This document shows, piece by piece, positions 44,221 to 53,186 of a stretch of 64,000 nucleotides of DNA. This DNA comes from Streptomyces sp. Edi4 (lineage in GTDB: Bacteria > Actinomycetota > Actinomycetes > Streptomycetales > Streptomycetaceae). The notes below the pieces were generated by a model, which worked only from the letters and a program-made list of their open reading frames with translations, had not been told where the DNA came from and searched no databases. How positions within the stretch are numbered: the stretch's first letter is position 1; every line of letters begins with the position of its first letter. Both the position numbers and the translations under genes were made by a program. The stretch covers positions 2,418,001 through 2,482,000 of the forward strand of contig NZ_JBEJGY010000004.1 in the NCBI RefSeq assembly GCF_040253615.1. Direction: 5' to 3'.

Positions 44221-45455
44221 GGCAGCTCCACGGTGATGACGGTAGGGCCCCCGCGGGGGCTGTTGATCTGGATGGTTCCGTCGACCGACCCTACGCGTTT
44301 GCGCAGGCCCTGTAGTCCGGTGCCGCCGGCCGGGTCGGCGCCGCCCACGCCGTTGTCCCCGACGGTGATCGTCAGGAGTTGGGCGCGGCGGCGGACGTGG
44401 ACCGAACAGCGGGTGGCCCGGGCGTGTTTGGCGACGTTGGCGAGGGTTTCGGAGACGACGAAGTAGGCGACGGCCTCGACGGTGGGTGTGGGCCGTTCGG
44501 CGAGTTCCACGGTGAGGTCGACGGGGAAGGGGGCGCGGGCGGCGATGCCGGAGATGGCGGCGTCGAGGCCTCGGTCCTCCAGGACGGCGGGGTGCAGGCC
44601 GCGGACGAGGTTGCTGAGTTCTTCGATGGCTTCCTTGGCCTCGCGGTGGGCTTCGTCGATGACGGCGCGGGCTTCGGGTGGCAGGTCGGTGAGGGTGGCG
44701 CGGGCGATGCCGAGGTTCATGGCGAGGGAGACCAGGCGTTGTTGGGCGCCGTCGTGGAGGTCGCGTTCGATGCGGCGGCGTTCCAGGTCGGCGGCGTCCA
44801 GGATGTCGGCGCGGCTTTCGGCCAGGTCCTCGACGCGGCGGGCGAGTTCTTTGGCGCGGCTGGGTCCGAGCAGGGCGCTTGCGGCGTGGGAGTCGAGGCG
44901 GGCGACGAGAGCGGCGAGGGCGGGGGTGGCCAGGAGCAGCAGGACACCGATGACGGTGAAGGCGAGGTATCGGTCGCTCCAGCCGACGGGCCGCTGGTCG
45001 ACGGGCAGTGCCCAGGCCCAGGAGTAGACGAGGGCGAAGGCGGCGCCGGTGGCCCAGCTGAGCACGACGAGGGCGCCGCCGAGCGCGGCGAGCGGGGACA
45101 CGCACAGGTGGTAGCCGTATTGGCGCCAGGTGGACTCGGCGCGCAGCCGGGTCAGCAGGCCGCCTGGCCGGTACCAGGGTTGAATCCAGGGGACCTTGGG
45201 GATGTCGAGGCCGGTCAGTGACCAGAAGCGGCCGCGTTGGAGGGGGGTGAGCAGCGGGGAGATGAGGAGGACGAAGCCGAGGGTTTTGAAAAGGTGCCCG
45301 GGGTTGCTGAAGGTGTAGGCGAGGGCGAGCGCCACGGGGACGGCGACGGGGACGGCGGCGGCCACCAGGGCGGTGTTGCGCCAGGCCCACGGCGACCACG
45401 GCGCGTGGGCGGCGGTCCACTGGTACGCGCGCCGCAGCGGGCCGGGAGTTGCCAT
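44208..45455 (-). CDS. Sensor histidine kinase (HisKA_3 type)
   Basis: A 415-residue kinase. The N-terminal half has several membrane segments (TALVAAAVPVAVPVALALAYTF and others) with the 'putative sensor' character. The phospho-acceptor motif is RRRIERDLHDGAQQRLVSLAMNLG. ATPase boxes are ETLANVAKHARAT and VGDNGVGGADPAGGTGLQGLRKRV. ATG 45455 is preceded by TACGCT with six bases between, and no ribosome site, so a leaderless start is likely. A GTG two codons upstream (45461) is the alternative. First gene of the kinase/regulator/DUF4097 operon. Confidence 0.92.
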   Translation of the reverse strand: MATPGPLRRAYQWTAAHAPWSPWAWRNTALVAAAVPVAVPVALALAYTFSNPGHLFKTLGFVLLISPLLTPLQRGRFWSLTGLDIPKVPWIQPWYRPGGLLTRLRAESTWRQYGYHLCVSPLAALGGALVVLSWATGAAFALVYSWAWALPVDQRPVGWSDRYLAFTVIGVLLLLATPALAALVARLDSHAASALLGPSRAKELARRVEDLAESRADILDAADLERRRIERDLHDGAQQRLVSLAMNLGIARATLTDLPPEARAVIDEAHREAKEAIEELSNLVRGLHPAVLEDRGLDAAISGIAARAPFPVDLTVELAERPTPTVEAVAYFVVSETLANVAKHARATRCSVHVRRRAQLLTITVGDNGVGGADPAGGTGLQGLRKRVGSVDGTIQINSPRGGPTVITVELPCGL

Positions 45456-45632
45456 GTCCACAGCGTAGTTGGGCTGGTCAGGGGCGTTCCATCATGCTGC
45501 TGCCAGGGCGGGGGTATAGCCAGCACCACCCCGGGTTCGGACAGCGGCGTTACTGACCTGGGCGGCGGGGCGCGGAAGTGTGGTGGGTGTGCTCGGGCGG
45601 AGGGTCCGCCGGGGCGGAAGGAGCCGGCAGCC

Positions 45633-46067
45633 ATGACTCTTGTTGTCCCGGGGCCGCGTACGAGCAGGCCGGTCCGTACCGTCGCGGGCGCCCTGGGTTC
45701 GCGGCGCCTGCCGCGGATGGCAACGGTTTTGACAGGGGCGGGCATCGCGCTGGTGCCGTGGATGGTGGTGCTGGCCAAGACGTTGCCGGCGAGCACGGAG
45801 GTTTCGCACTGGTCGACGGCGTGGGTGGGGCTTGACGCGCTGCTCGCGGTGGGGCTGACGGGTACGGGGGTGCTGGTGCGGCGGGGGGATCCTCGGGCGG
45901 CGCAGGCGGCCGCGGCGGCGGGGGCGGTGCTGGTGGTGGACGCGTGGTTCGACGTCATGACGGCCGCGGCGGGGGCGGAGTTCGGTGTGGCGCTGGGGCT
46001 CGCCCTGGTGGCGGAGTTGCCGATGGCAGCGATATGCGCGTACATCGCCCTACGCCCCCGCCCCTGA
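45633..46067 (+). CDS. Small integral membrane protein, unknown function
   Basis: A 144-residue protein with about four membrane segments (VLTGAGIALVPWMVVLAKTL, AWVGLDALLAVGLTGTGVLV, AAAAAGAVLVVDAWFDVMTAA, LGLALVAELPMAAICAYIAL). I recognise it only as a conserved-looking Streptomyces membrane protein. The aspartate-containing third helix (VVDAWFDVMTA) is a notable polar feature. ATG 45633 has GGAAGGAG nine bases upstream. It is divergent from the kinase operon. Function unknown. Confidence 0.8.
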   Translation: MTLVVPGPRTSRPVRTVAGALGSRRLPRMATVLTGAGIALVPWMVVLAKTLPASTEVSHWSTAWVGLDALLAVGLTGTGVLVRRGDPRAAQAAAAAGAVLVVDAWFDVMTAAAGAEFGVALGLALVAELPMAAICAYIALRPRP

Positions 46068-46089
46068 CCCCGGGCCGGCCCGGGCCGCC

Positions 46090-46240
46090 AGGGGCGCGAA
46101 GCCGTCATTCGGGCCCACGCCAACCCCGCCAGGGGCGAAGCCGACACCCGGTCCGGCCCCAACCCCGGCCAGGGGCGCGAAGCCGTCATTCGGGTCCGCA
46201 CCAACCCCGCCAGGGGCGCGGGGAACTGCGCGCCCAGCCA
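46090..46240. repeat. Dispersed CCAGGGGCGCG intergenic element, copies
   Basis: Several copies of CCAGGGGCGCG, the last continuing as GGGGCGCGGGGAACTGCGCG (46214-46233). The same core recurs near 51.9-52.1 kb and 56.5-56.6 kb. Confidence 0.75.
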
Positions 46241-46329
46241 TCCACCGGCCGGCACCCGAAAGCGGACGGCCCTGGGGCTCCGCCCCAGACCCCGGAAGGC
46301 CCCTCCCCGCCCCTTCCCTAAACCCTCCG

Positions 46330-46815
46330 GGGGCTGGAGAGAAACCCTGCGGGGAGGGAACAACTCTGCCGGGGGCCCTCCGGGGCGGTGGAGGCGGCAA
46401 CCCTTCCGGGGGCGGGAGGAAACCTCCGAGGGTGCAGGGACCAACCCTGCCGGGGGACGGAAGGAAACCCTCCGAGGGTGCAGGGGCCAACCCTGCCAGG
46501 GCGCGGAAGGAAACCCTCCGAGGGTGCAGGGACCAACCCTGCCAGGAGGCGGACGGAAACCCCCGAAGCGGTAGATGCAACAACCCTTCCGGAGGGCGGG
46601 AGAAACCCCCCGAGGGGTGCAGGGAACGACCACCCCTCCCGGGGCGGAAGGAAACCCGCCGAGGCGGTGGAGGGAACAACCCTCCCGGGGGGGGGAAGGA
46701 ACCCGCCGAAGCGGCGGACGCGACAACCCCGCCAGGAGGCGTACGGAAACCCCCGAAGCGATGGACGCAACGACCCCGCCCGAGGGAGCGAAACCCTCCG
46801 AGGCGACGGAGGGAG
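46330..46815. repeat. Degenerate 44-48-bp tandem repeats (about ten copies)
   Basis: Each unit opens with GGAAACCCTCCGAGGG-like sequence, then CAGGGACCAACCCTGCC-like sequence, and ends in a G-rich run. Units start near 46427, 46468, 46510, 46555, 46602, 46650, 46698, 46745 and 46790. Copies diverge by 10-30 percent, so the array is older than the 9-bp and 29-bp arrays. Short inverted pairs (CCCTC/GAGGG) recur in each unit. Confidence 0.8.
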
Positions 46816-46959
46816 GAGACGCCCCTGGGGCTTCGTCTCGGAACCCGTTCACGGTTGGGGCGCTCGGCCGCGATCACCGGACAGACAGACGGCGCGCGCA
46901 CACGCAACGGGGCGCGGGCAACCGCATCGGCGGTGTCCCGCGCCCCGGGCCGGCCCGGC

Positions 46960-47144
46960 TCAGCGACCGGCCCGGCTCAGCGGCCGGCCCGGTTCGGCTC
47001 GGCGGCCGGCCCGGTTCGGCTCGGCGGCCGGCCCGGTTCGGCTCGGCGGCCGGTTCGGCTCGGCGGCCGGTTCGGCTCGGCGGCCGGTTCGGCTCGGCGG
47101 CCGGTTCGGCTCGGCGGCCGGTTCGGCTCGGCGGCCGGTTCGGG
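46960..47144. repeat. 17-bp (and 21-bp) tandem repeats downstream of glyS
   Basis: GGCGGCCGGTTCGGCTC units repeat every 17 bp from about 47037; before that, 21-bp units carry an added CCCG. The array abuts the glyS stop codon directly. Confidence 0.85.
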
Positions 47145-48527
47145 TCAGCAGCCGAGCAGACGGCTCCCGAGGTACTGCTGGATCTGGTCCAGGGACACCC
47201 GTTCCTGGGCCATCGTGTCCCGCTCCCGCACCGTCACCGCGTTGTCGTCGAGCGTGTCGAAGTCGACGGTCACGCAGAACGGCGTACCGATCTCGTCCTG
47301 GCGGCGGTAGCGCCGCCCGATCGCGCCGGCGTCGTCGAACTCGATGTTCCAGTTCTGGCGCAGGTCGGCCGCGAGGCCCTTGGCCTTCGGGGAGAGCTGG
47401 GGGTTGCGCGACAGCGGCAGGACGGCGACCTTGACGGGCGCCAGGCGCGGGTCGAGGCGCATGACGGCGCGCTTTTCCATGACGCCCTTGGCGTTGGGGG
47501 CCTCGTCCTCGTTGTAGGCGTCGAGGAGGAAGGCGAGCATGGCGCGGCCGACGCCGGCGGCGGGCTCGATGACGTACGGCGTCCAGCGCTCGCCGGCTTC
47601 CTGGTCGAAGTAGACCAGGTCGTGGCCGGAGGCCTTGGAGTGCGCGGTGAGGTCGTAGTCGGTGCGGTTGGCGACGCCTTCGAGCTCTCCCCATTCGCTG
47701 CCGCCGAAGCTGAAGCGGTACTCGATGTCGGCGGTGCGCTTGGAGTAGTGGGAGAGCTTCTCGGCGGGGTGCTCGTACCAGCGCATGTTCTCTTCACGCA
47801 TGCCCAGGCCCGTGTACCAGTTCCAGCGCTGCTCCATCCAGTATTCCTGCCACTGCTCGTCCTCGCCGGGCTTGACGAAGAACTCCATCTCCATCTGCTC
47901 GAACTCGCGGGTGCGGAAGATGAAGTTGCCGGGCGTGATCTCGTTGCGGAAGGACTTGCCCATCTGCGCGATGCCGAACGGCGGCTTCTTGCGGGAAGTC
48001 TGCTGGACCTGGCCGAAGTTGGTGAAGATGCCCTGGGCGGTCTCGGGCCGCAGGTAGGCGACCGAGGCGGTGTCCTGGGTGGGGCCGAGGTGGGTGGAGA
48101 GCAGGCCGGAGAAGCTCTTGGGCTCGGTGAAGGTGCCCTTGTTGCCGCAGTTGGGGCAGTTGAGGTCGGCGAGGCCGTTCGCGGGGGCCTTGCCGTGCTT
48201 CTCCTCGTAGGCCTCTTCGAGGTGGTCCGCGCGGAAGCGCTTGTGGCAGGAGGTGCACTCGGTGAGCGGGTCGGTGAAGGTGGCGACGTGGCCGGAGGCC
48301 TCCCAGACCTCGGAGGCCAGGATCACCGACGAGTCGATGCCGACGACGTCCTCGCGCGAGGTGACCATGTAGCGCCACCACTGGCGCTTCAGGTTTTCCT
48401 TCAGCTCGACACCCAGCGGCCCGTAGTCCCAGGCGGCACGCTGACCACCGTAGATCTCACTGCACGGGTAGACGAAGCCACGGCGCTTGCTCAGGTTGAC
48501 GATGGTGTCGATCTTGTCGGCGGCCAC
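47145..48527 (-). CDS. glyS: Glycyl-tRNA synthetase (eukaryote/archaea-like alpha2 type)
   Basis: A 460-residue class II synthetase charging tRNA-Gly. Motif 1 region begins [20 protein letters not shown] and [20 protein letters not shown] zinc ribbon is visible as CTSCHKRF and CPNCGNKG. Motif 2 is [25 protein letters not shown]; motif 3 is [18 protein letters not shown]. The anticodon-binding domain closes the protein. The length is standard for actinobacteria. GTG 48527 has GAAGAGAG upstream. It is divergent from the zinc importer operon with a 165-bp gap. Confidence 0.97.
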   Translation of the reverse strand: MAADKIDTIVNLSKRRGFVYPCSEIYGGQRAAWDYGPLGVELKENLKRQWWRYMVTSREDVVGIDSSVILASEVWEASGHVATFTDPLTECTSCHKRFRADHLEEAYEEKHGKAPANGLADLNCPNCGNKGTFTEPKSFSGLLSTHLGPTQDTASVAYLRPETAQGIFTNFGQVQQTSRKKPPFGIAQMGKSFRNEITPGNFIFRTREFEQMEMEFFVKPGEDEQWQEYWMEQRWNWYTGLGMREENMRWYEHPAEKLSHYSKRTADIEYRFSFGGSEWGELEGVANRTDYDLTAHSKASGHDLVYFDQEAGERWTPYVIEPAAGVGRAMLAFLLDAYNEDEAPNAKGVMEKRAVMRLDPRLAPVKVAVLPLSRNPQLSPKAKGLAADLRQNWNIEFDDAGAIGRRYRRQDEIGTPFCVTVDFDTLDDNAVTVRERDTMAQERVSLDQIQQYLGSRLLGC

Positions 48528-48655
48528 GGTGCTCTCTTCATTAACGACGACGTGAACGGGGAACGGCGAAGCCTTCAGATTAGCGGCGGCCGCACCCCCT
48601 CTATCAAATCGGTTGCCGCGCGGGGCCCGCCGCCCGGGGCCGCCCGCACTGATTA

Positions 48656-48693
48656 TTGACAACCGTTTCCATCTTTGTTGAAAATGGATGTCA
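48656..48693 (+). promoter_or_regulatory. Two Zur-like boxes over the znuA promoter
   Basis: TGACAACCGTTTCCA (48657-48671) and TGAAAATGGATGTCA (48679-48693) both resemble the 15-bp Zur box (TGAAAATGATTTTCA). TTGACA (48656-48661) and GAAAAT (48680-48685) form a promoter with an 18-bp spacer, so one box covers the -35 and the other the -10 and start point. Confidence 0.75.
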
Positions 48694-49700
48694 TGAACGT
48701 ACGACGCCTCATACCGGCGGCCGCCCTGTCCTGCGCCGCCCTCCTCAGCCTCACGGCCCTGACGGCCTGCGGTTCCGGTGCGGCGGCCACCCGCAAGGAC
48801 GGCAAGCTGGACGTGGTGGCGTCGTTCTACCCGTTGCAGTTCCTGACCGAGCAGATAGGCGGGGCCCATGTCGCGGTCACCGGCCTGACCAAGCCGGGCG
48901 TGGAGCCGCACGACCTGGAGCTGCGCGTCCGCCAGATCGCCGCGCTCAACGACGCCGACGCCGTCGTCTACCTCAAGGGCCTGCAACCCGCCGTGGACGC
49001 GGCGGTGGGACAGGCCGACGTCAAGACGAAGGTCGACGCCTCGACGCTCACCTCGATGGAGAAGCACGGCAACGAGGTCGGCGGCCACGCGGCGGCCCAC
49101 GACGACCACCCCGGCGAGGACGAGCACCCCGCCGGCGAATCCGGCGACCACGGCCACCAGCACTCCGGCGCCGGCGAGGACCCGCACATCTGGCTGGACC
49201 CGGTGAAGTACGCCGAGGTCGCCAAGGGCGTCGGCGCGGCCCTCGAGAAGGCCGACCCCGCGCACGCGGCGGACTACCGGAGCAACACCACCGCCCTGCT
49301 TGCCAGGCTCGACGCCCTGGACAAGGAGTACGCGGCCGCCCTGAAGAACACGGCCCTCACCTCGCGGGTCTTCATCACCACCCACGCCGCCTTCGGCTAC
49401 CTCGCCGAGCGCTACGGCCTGACCGAGGAGGCCATCACCGGCCTCGACCCCGACTCCGAGCCGAGCCCGGCCCGGATCAAGGCGCTCCAGAAGATGGCGA
49501 AGGCCGACGGCGTCACCACCGTCTTCTACGAGACCCTGGTCAGCGACAAGACCGCCAAGACCCTGGCGGCGGACGCCTCGCTCAGGACCGATGTGCTCGA
49601 CCCCCTCGAAGGCATCACCGACCGGTCCAAGGGCACCGACTACTTCTCGGTGATGCGGTCCAACCTGGCCGCCCTGAAGACGGCGCTCGGCACCGAATGA
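48693..49700 (+). CDS. znuA: Zinc ABC transporter substrate-binding lipoprotein
   Basis: A 335-residue cluster A-I metal-binding protein. It has a signal peptide with lipobox LTALTAC. The metal site is built from His in [14 protein letters not shown], His in [15 protein letters not shown], His in [15 protein letters not shown] and an acidic residue near the end. A His/Asp-rich loop ([18 protein letters not shown] and DHGHQH) is typical of ZnuA zinc capture. The promoter puts the mRNA start at ATG 48693; in-frame ATG 48684 and TTG 48675 are less likely. The stop overlaps znuC as ATGA. Confidence 0.95.
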   Translation: MNVRRLIPAAALSCAALLSLTALTACGSGAAATRKDGKLDVVASFYPLQFLTEQIGGAHVAVTGLTKPGVEPHDLELRVRQIAALNDADAVVYLKGLQPAVDAAVGQADVKTKVDASTLTSMEKHGNEVGGHAAAHDDHPGEDEHPAGESGDHGHQHSGAGEDPHIWLDPVKYAEVAKGVGAALEKADPAHAADYRSNTTALLARLDALDKEYAAALKNTALTSRVFITTHAAFGYLAERYGLTEEAITGLDPDSEPSPARIKALQKMAKADGVTTVFYETLVSDKTAKTLAADASLRTDVLDPLEGITDRSKGTDYFSVMRSNLAALKTALGTE

Positions 49701-50488
49701 CCACCCCATCCCCCTCGGAGGCACCCGTCATGGCGCCCGTCATATCGCTCACCCAGGTGTGCGCCGAGCTCGGCTCACGCCCCGTCCTTCGCGGCATCGA
49801 CCTGGCTGTTGGGCCCGGCGAGGTCGTGGCCCTGCTCGGCGCGAACGGCTCGGGCAAGTCCACCGCGATCCGCACCATCATCGGGCAGGTGCCGCTCAGC
49901 GGCGGCTCGGTGGAGATCTTCGGTACCCCGCGCCGGCGCTTTCGCGACTGGGGCCGCGTGGGCTACGTACCGCAGCGCACCACGGCCTCGGGCGGCGTGC
50001 CCGCCACGATCCGCGAGGTCGTCTCCACCGGCCGTCTCTCGCGCACCCGCTTCGGACTGCTGCGCAGGGCCGACCGTGAGGCCGTCGAGCGGGCGATCGC
50101 CGCGGTGGGCCTGGCCGACCGGGCCAAGGACTCCGTGGACGCGCTCTCCGGCGGCCAGCACCAGCGCGTCCTGATCGCCCGGGCGCTGGCGGCCGGACCG
50201 GAATTGCTGATCATGGACGAGCCCATGGCGGGCGTCGACATCGAGAGCCAGGAAATCCTCGCGGCCACCCTGCGCGAGCAGGTCGCCGCCGGCGCGTCGG
50301 TGCTGCTCGTCCTGCACGAGCTCGGCCCCCTTGAGCCGTTGATCGACCGGGCGGTGGTCCTGCGCGACGGATGCGTCGTGCACGACGGGCCGCCGCCCAG
50401 GGCCGTGGGCCAGCACGCCCTGCCCGGCCACGACCACGTACATCCGCACACGGCCACCGAGCCGGTACGCACGGGACTGCTGACCTGA
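49697..50488 (+). CDS. znuC: Zinc ABC transporter ATP-binding protein
   Basis: A 263-residue ATPase. Walker A is [15 protein letters not shown], the Q-loop [14 protein letters not shown], the signature [16 protein letters not shown], Walker [13 protein letters not shown] and the H-loop VLHELG. The His-rich tail [10 protein letters not shown] is common in zinc-importer ATPases. Start and stop are tightly packed with znuA (ATGA overlap) and znuB (2-bp gap). Confidence 0.95.
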   Translation: MTTPSPSEAPVMAPVISLTQVCAELGSRPVLRGIDLAVGPGEVVALLGANGSGKSTAIRTIIGQVPLSGGSVEIFGTPRRRFRDWGRVGYVPQRTTASGGVPATIREVVSTGRLSRTRFGLLRRADREAVERAIAAVGLADRAKDSVDALSGGQHQRVLIARALAAGPELLIMDEPMAGVDIESQEILAATLREQVAAGASVLLVLHELGPLEPLIDRAVVLRDGCVVHDGPPPRAVGQHALPGHDHVHPHTATEPVRTGLLT

Positions 50489-50490
50489 TC

Positions 50491-51396
50491 ATGATGGAAA
50501 TCCTGAACTCCCCCTTCATGCAACGGGCGTTGATCGCCGCGATCCTCGTCGGGATCATCGCGCCCGCCGTCGGGATCTACCTGGTCCAGCGCCGCCAGGC
50601 CCTCATGGGCGACGGCATCGGCCATGTGGCGATGACCGGCGTCGGCCTCGGCTTCTTGCTGTCCACCTCGCCGGTGTGGATGGCGACGCTGGTCTCCGTG
50701 CTGGGCGCGGTCACGATGGAACTGATCCGCTGGTACGGCAGGACGCGCGGCGACATCGCGCTCGCGATGCTCTTCTACGGCGGCATGGCCGGCGGCGTGC
50801 TCTTCATCAACCTCGCGCCCGGCGGCTCCACCGCCAACCTCAACTCCTACCTCTTCGGCTCGCTCTCCACGGTCTCGCCCTCCGACGTGTGGGCCATCAG
50901 CCTGCTCGGGGCGTTCGTGCTGCTGGTGACCGTCGGCCTGCGCCGCCAGCTGTTCGCGGTCAGCCAGGACGAGGAGTTCGCCCGGGTGACCGGCCTGCCG
51001 GTGCGCGCCCTGAACCTGCTGACGGCCGTCACGGCGGCGGTCACCGTCACCGTCGCGATGCGGGTCGTGGGCCTGCTCCTGGTCTCCGCCCTGATGGTGG
51101 TGCCGGTCGCGGCCGCCCAGCAGCTCTCGCGCAGTTTCGCCCTGACGTTCGCGATCGCCGTCGCCATCGGGGTGTCGGTCACGCTCGGCGGCACGGTCGT
51201 CACGTACTACGAGGACGTACCGCCCGGCGCCGTCATCGTCCTGTTCACCATCGCGATCTTCATCGTCCTGACCGCGCTCGCCACGCCCCTGGCCAGGCGG
51301 CGCGCCCGGGCGGCGGCAGCGCACACGGCCGAGGGCGAGTGCGGTCTTGACGTGCCCGCCCCCGCGAAGCCCCAGGCCGGCGAGGTCACGGTCTGA
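50491..51396 (+). CDS. znuB: Zinc ABC transporter permease
   Basis: A 301-residue ABC-3-type permease with about eight to nine membrane helices. It begins FMQRALIAAILVGIIAPAVGIYLVQRRQALMGDGIGHVAMTGVG; the conserved DE-D-and-RALIG-like segments are GDGIGHVAM and LFAVSQDEEFARVTGLPV. It works with ZnuA and ZnuC. Two adjacent ATGs open the gene. The zur gene follows after 59 bp. Confidence 0.95.
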   Translation: MMEILNSPFMQRALIAAILVGIIAPAVGIYLVQRRQALMGDGIGHVAMTGVGLGFLLSTSPVWMATLVSVLGAVTMELIRWYGRTRGDIALAMLFYGGMAGGVLFINLAPGGSTANLNSYLFGSLSTVSPSDVWAISLLGAFVLLVTVGLRRQLFAVSQDEEFARVTGLPVRALNLLTAVTAAVTVTVAMRVVGLLLVSALMVVPVAAAQQLSRSFALTFAIAVAIGVSVTLGGTVVTYYEDVPPGAVIVLFTIAIFIVLTALATPLARRRARAAAAHTAEGECGLDVPAPAKPQAGEVTV

Positions 51397-51455
51397 GCGG
51401 GAGCTGGCACAATGGCCCGAGGAAGGTTTGTACGGGTCAAGGCTTGGAGGCACCT

Positions 51456-51885
51456 GTGACGACAGCGCCGCTCGGCGGGTCCAATACCGCCCCCGTACGA
51501 GGCCGGTCCACCCGGCAGCGTGCCGCGGTGGCGGCGGCGCTGGACGAGGTGGATGAGTTCCGCAGCGCGCAGGAACTGCACGACATGCTCAAGCACCGGG
51601 GTGACTCGGTGGGCCTGACCACCGTCTACCGCACGCTCCAGTCCCTCGCGGACGCGGGCGAGGTGGATGTGCTGCGCACCAGTGACGGGGAGTCGGTGTA
51701 CCGGCGGTGCTCCTCGGGCGACCACCACCATCATCTGGTGTGCCGGGTGTGCGGCAAGGCCGTGGAGGTCGAGGGGCCCGACGGTCGAGAAGTGGGCGGA
51801 GTCGATCGCGGCGCAGCACGGGTATGTGAATGTGGCGCACACGGTGGAGATCTTCGGCACGTGTGAGGCGTGCGCCGCCGCTTAG
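51456..51885 (+). pseudogene. zur: Zinc uptake regulator Zur (Fur family), frameshifted
   Basis: The first 107 or so residues are a normal Fur-family repressor: RSTRQRAAVAAALDEVDEFRSAQELHDML, the recognition helix VGLTTVYRTLQSLADAGEVD and CSSGDHHHHLVCRVCG. At 51777-51779 the sequence GGGGCCC has one C too many, which throws the frame and ends the product at 51866. The lost end continues one base over as GPTVEKWAESIAAQHGY and TVEIFGTCEACAAA, up to the stop at 51885. It contains the second zinc CxxC. Removing one C restores the full protein of 142 residues. Either a sequencing error or a real mutation. GTG 51456 has GGAGG upstream. Confidence 0.9.
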
Positions 51886-52230
51886 CGGGGTCACGCTGGA
51901 CCCGGGTCGCCACGAATGGGCCTTCCGCAGGTTCCCCGCGCCCCTGAAACCCTGGTCCCTGCGGACCGTGCCTGCGGGCCATGCGTGCCTGGTCGCGCAG
52001 TTCCCCGCGCCCCTTGGTGGCTTGGTGGTCGGGCGCGGGCCGTGGTCGCTTCTCGCGCAGTTCCCCGCGCCCCTGGCCGGGCCGTACCGGCCCGCATGAG
52101 CGCTGTCAGCCCGTCGTGGGGGTCCCGTGGCCCTTAAGGCCTTGGGGGAGCTTGAGGACGAGGGCCCTCCAGGCCCGAACGGGGTCTGGGGTGGAGCCCC
52201 AGACCCGTGGGCTGCCCGGGCCGGCCCGGG
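51886..52230. other. 345-bp intergenic region between zur and uppS
   Basis: No gene. It is dominated by three reverse-oriented copies of the dispersed GGGGCGCGGGGAACTGCGCG element and ends with GC-rich sequence before the uppS stop. Confidence 0.65.
51927..52076. repeat. Dispersed GTTCCCCGCGCCCC element, three copies
   Basis: Copies at about 51928-51945, 51994-52014 and 52052-52074, read on the + strand as CGCAGTTCCCCGCGCCCC, the reverse complement of the elements at 46.2 and 56.5 kb. Confidence 0.8.
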
Positions 52231-53076
52231 TTATGGGCGGGCGTCGCCGGACTTGTCCAGGGCGGCCAGCGCCTCGTTGGGGATGGCGCCTCCGAAGCGC
52301 CGGTCACGGGAGGCGTACTCGAGGCAGGCCCGCCACAGGTCCCGCCGGTCGAAGTCCGGCCACAGCACGTCCTGGAAGACCATCTCCGCGTAACTGGACT
52401 GCCAGATCAGGTAGTTGGACGTGCGCTGCTCCCCGCTGGGCCGCAGGAAGAGGTCGACGTCCGGCATGTCCGGGTAGTACAGATACTTCGCGAAGGTCTT
52501 CTCGTTGACCTTCGACGGATCGAGCCTGCCCGCCGCGACATCCCGGGCGATCGCCTGCGCCGCGTCGGCGAGTTCGGCACGCCCGCCGTAGTTGACGCAG
52601 AAGTACAGCGTCATCGCGTCGTTGGCGACGGTCTGCTCCTGGGCGATCTGGAGCTCCTGGACGACGGACTTCCACATCTTGGGCATGCGCCCCACCCAGC
52701 GGATGCGGATGCCGAGTTCGTTCATCTCGTCCCGCCGGCGCCGGATGACGTCCCGGTTGAAGTTCATCAGGAAGCGGACCTCGTCGGGCGAGCGCTTCCA
52801 GTTCTCGGTGGAGAAGGCGTACAGGGACAGGTTCTTGACGCCCATCTCCAGGCAGCCCTTGAGCACGTCGAGGACGACGCCCTCGCCGACCTTGTGCCCC
52901 TCGGTGCGGGGCAGCCCGCGCTCCTTGGCCCAGCGGCCGTTGCCGTCCATGACGCAGGCGACGTGGTTGGGCACCAGCTCGGCCGGGATCTTCGGCGGCA
53001 CCGCGCCCGAGGGGTGCGGCTCGGGGGTCTTGTACTCACGCCGGGACCGCCCGCCCAGGATTCCGCGTACTGCCAT
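52231..53076 (-). CDS. uppS: Isoprenyl transferase (undecaprenyl diphosphate synthase)
   Basis: A 281-residue cis-prenyltransferase making the C55 (or similar) lipid carrier for wall synthesis. Motifs: [23 protein letters not shown] (catalytic Asp in MDGNGRWA), [45 protein letters not shown] and a C-terminal W.D.....L region. The length is normal. Between recO and this gene the leader contains three 18-bp repeats. It lies directly downstream of recO in the same direction; in S. coelicolor memory these genes are also neighbours. Confidence 0.96.
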   Translation of the reverse strand: MAVRGILGGRSRREYKTPEPHPSGAVPPKIPAELVPNHVACVMDGNGRWAKERGLPRTEGHKVGEGVVLDVLKGCLEMGVKNLSLYAFSTENWKRSPDEVRFLMNFNRDVIRRRRDEMNELGIRIRWVGRMPKMWKSVVQELQIAQEQTVANDAMTLYFCVNYGGRAELADAAQAIARDVAAGRLDPSKVNEKTFAKYLYYPDMPDVDLFLRPSGEQRTSNYLIWQSSYAEMVFQDVLWPDFDRRDLWRACLEYASRDRRFGGAIPNEALAALDKSGDARP

Positions 53077-53106
53077 GTGGAGCTCTCTCCCTAGATGCTC
53101 TGACTG

Positions 53107-53165
53107 CTGTGTGTGCTGTATCCGCTGTGTGTGCTGTGTCCGCTGTGTGTGCTGTGTCCTGTGCT
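53107..53165 (-). repeat. 18-bp CTGTGTGTGCTG repeats in the uppS leader
   Basis: Three near-identical 18-bp units of the type CTGTGTGTGCTGTGTCCG between the recO stop and the uppS start, plus flanking partials. Purine-poor on the + strand; lower in GC than the flanks. Confidence 0.8.
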
Positions 53166-53186
53166 GACTGAAGGCGCTCGGGCCGC

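Larger units (their letters stand above)
46068..47144. other. 1.08-kb gene-free repeat block upstream of the membrane-protein end and downstream of glyS
   Basis: No credible gene on either strand. It comprises three parts: copies of the dispersed CCAGGGGCGCG element (46090-46240), a 44-48-bp degenerate tandem array (about 46330-46815), and a 17/21-bp array (about 46960-47144) that runs to the glyS stop. Long open frames here are artefacts of stop-free repeats. Confidence 0.7.

Noticed and set aside
46330..46815. Possible CRISPR array
   Set aside because: Repeats are contiguous, degenerate and without unique spacers, and no cas genes are present.
46068..47144. Proline/glycine-rich proteins encoded in the repeat block
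   Set aside because: All frames lack stops for compositional reasons, and none has start signals or recognisable sequence.
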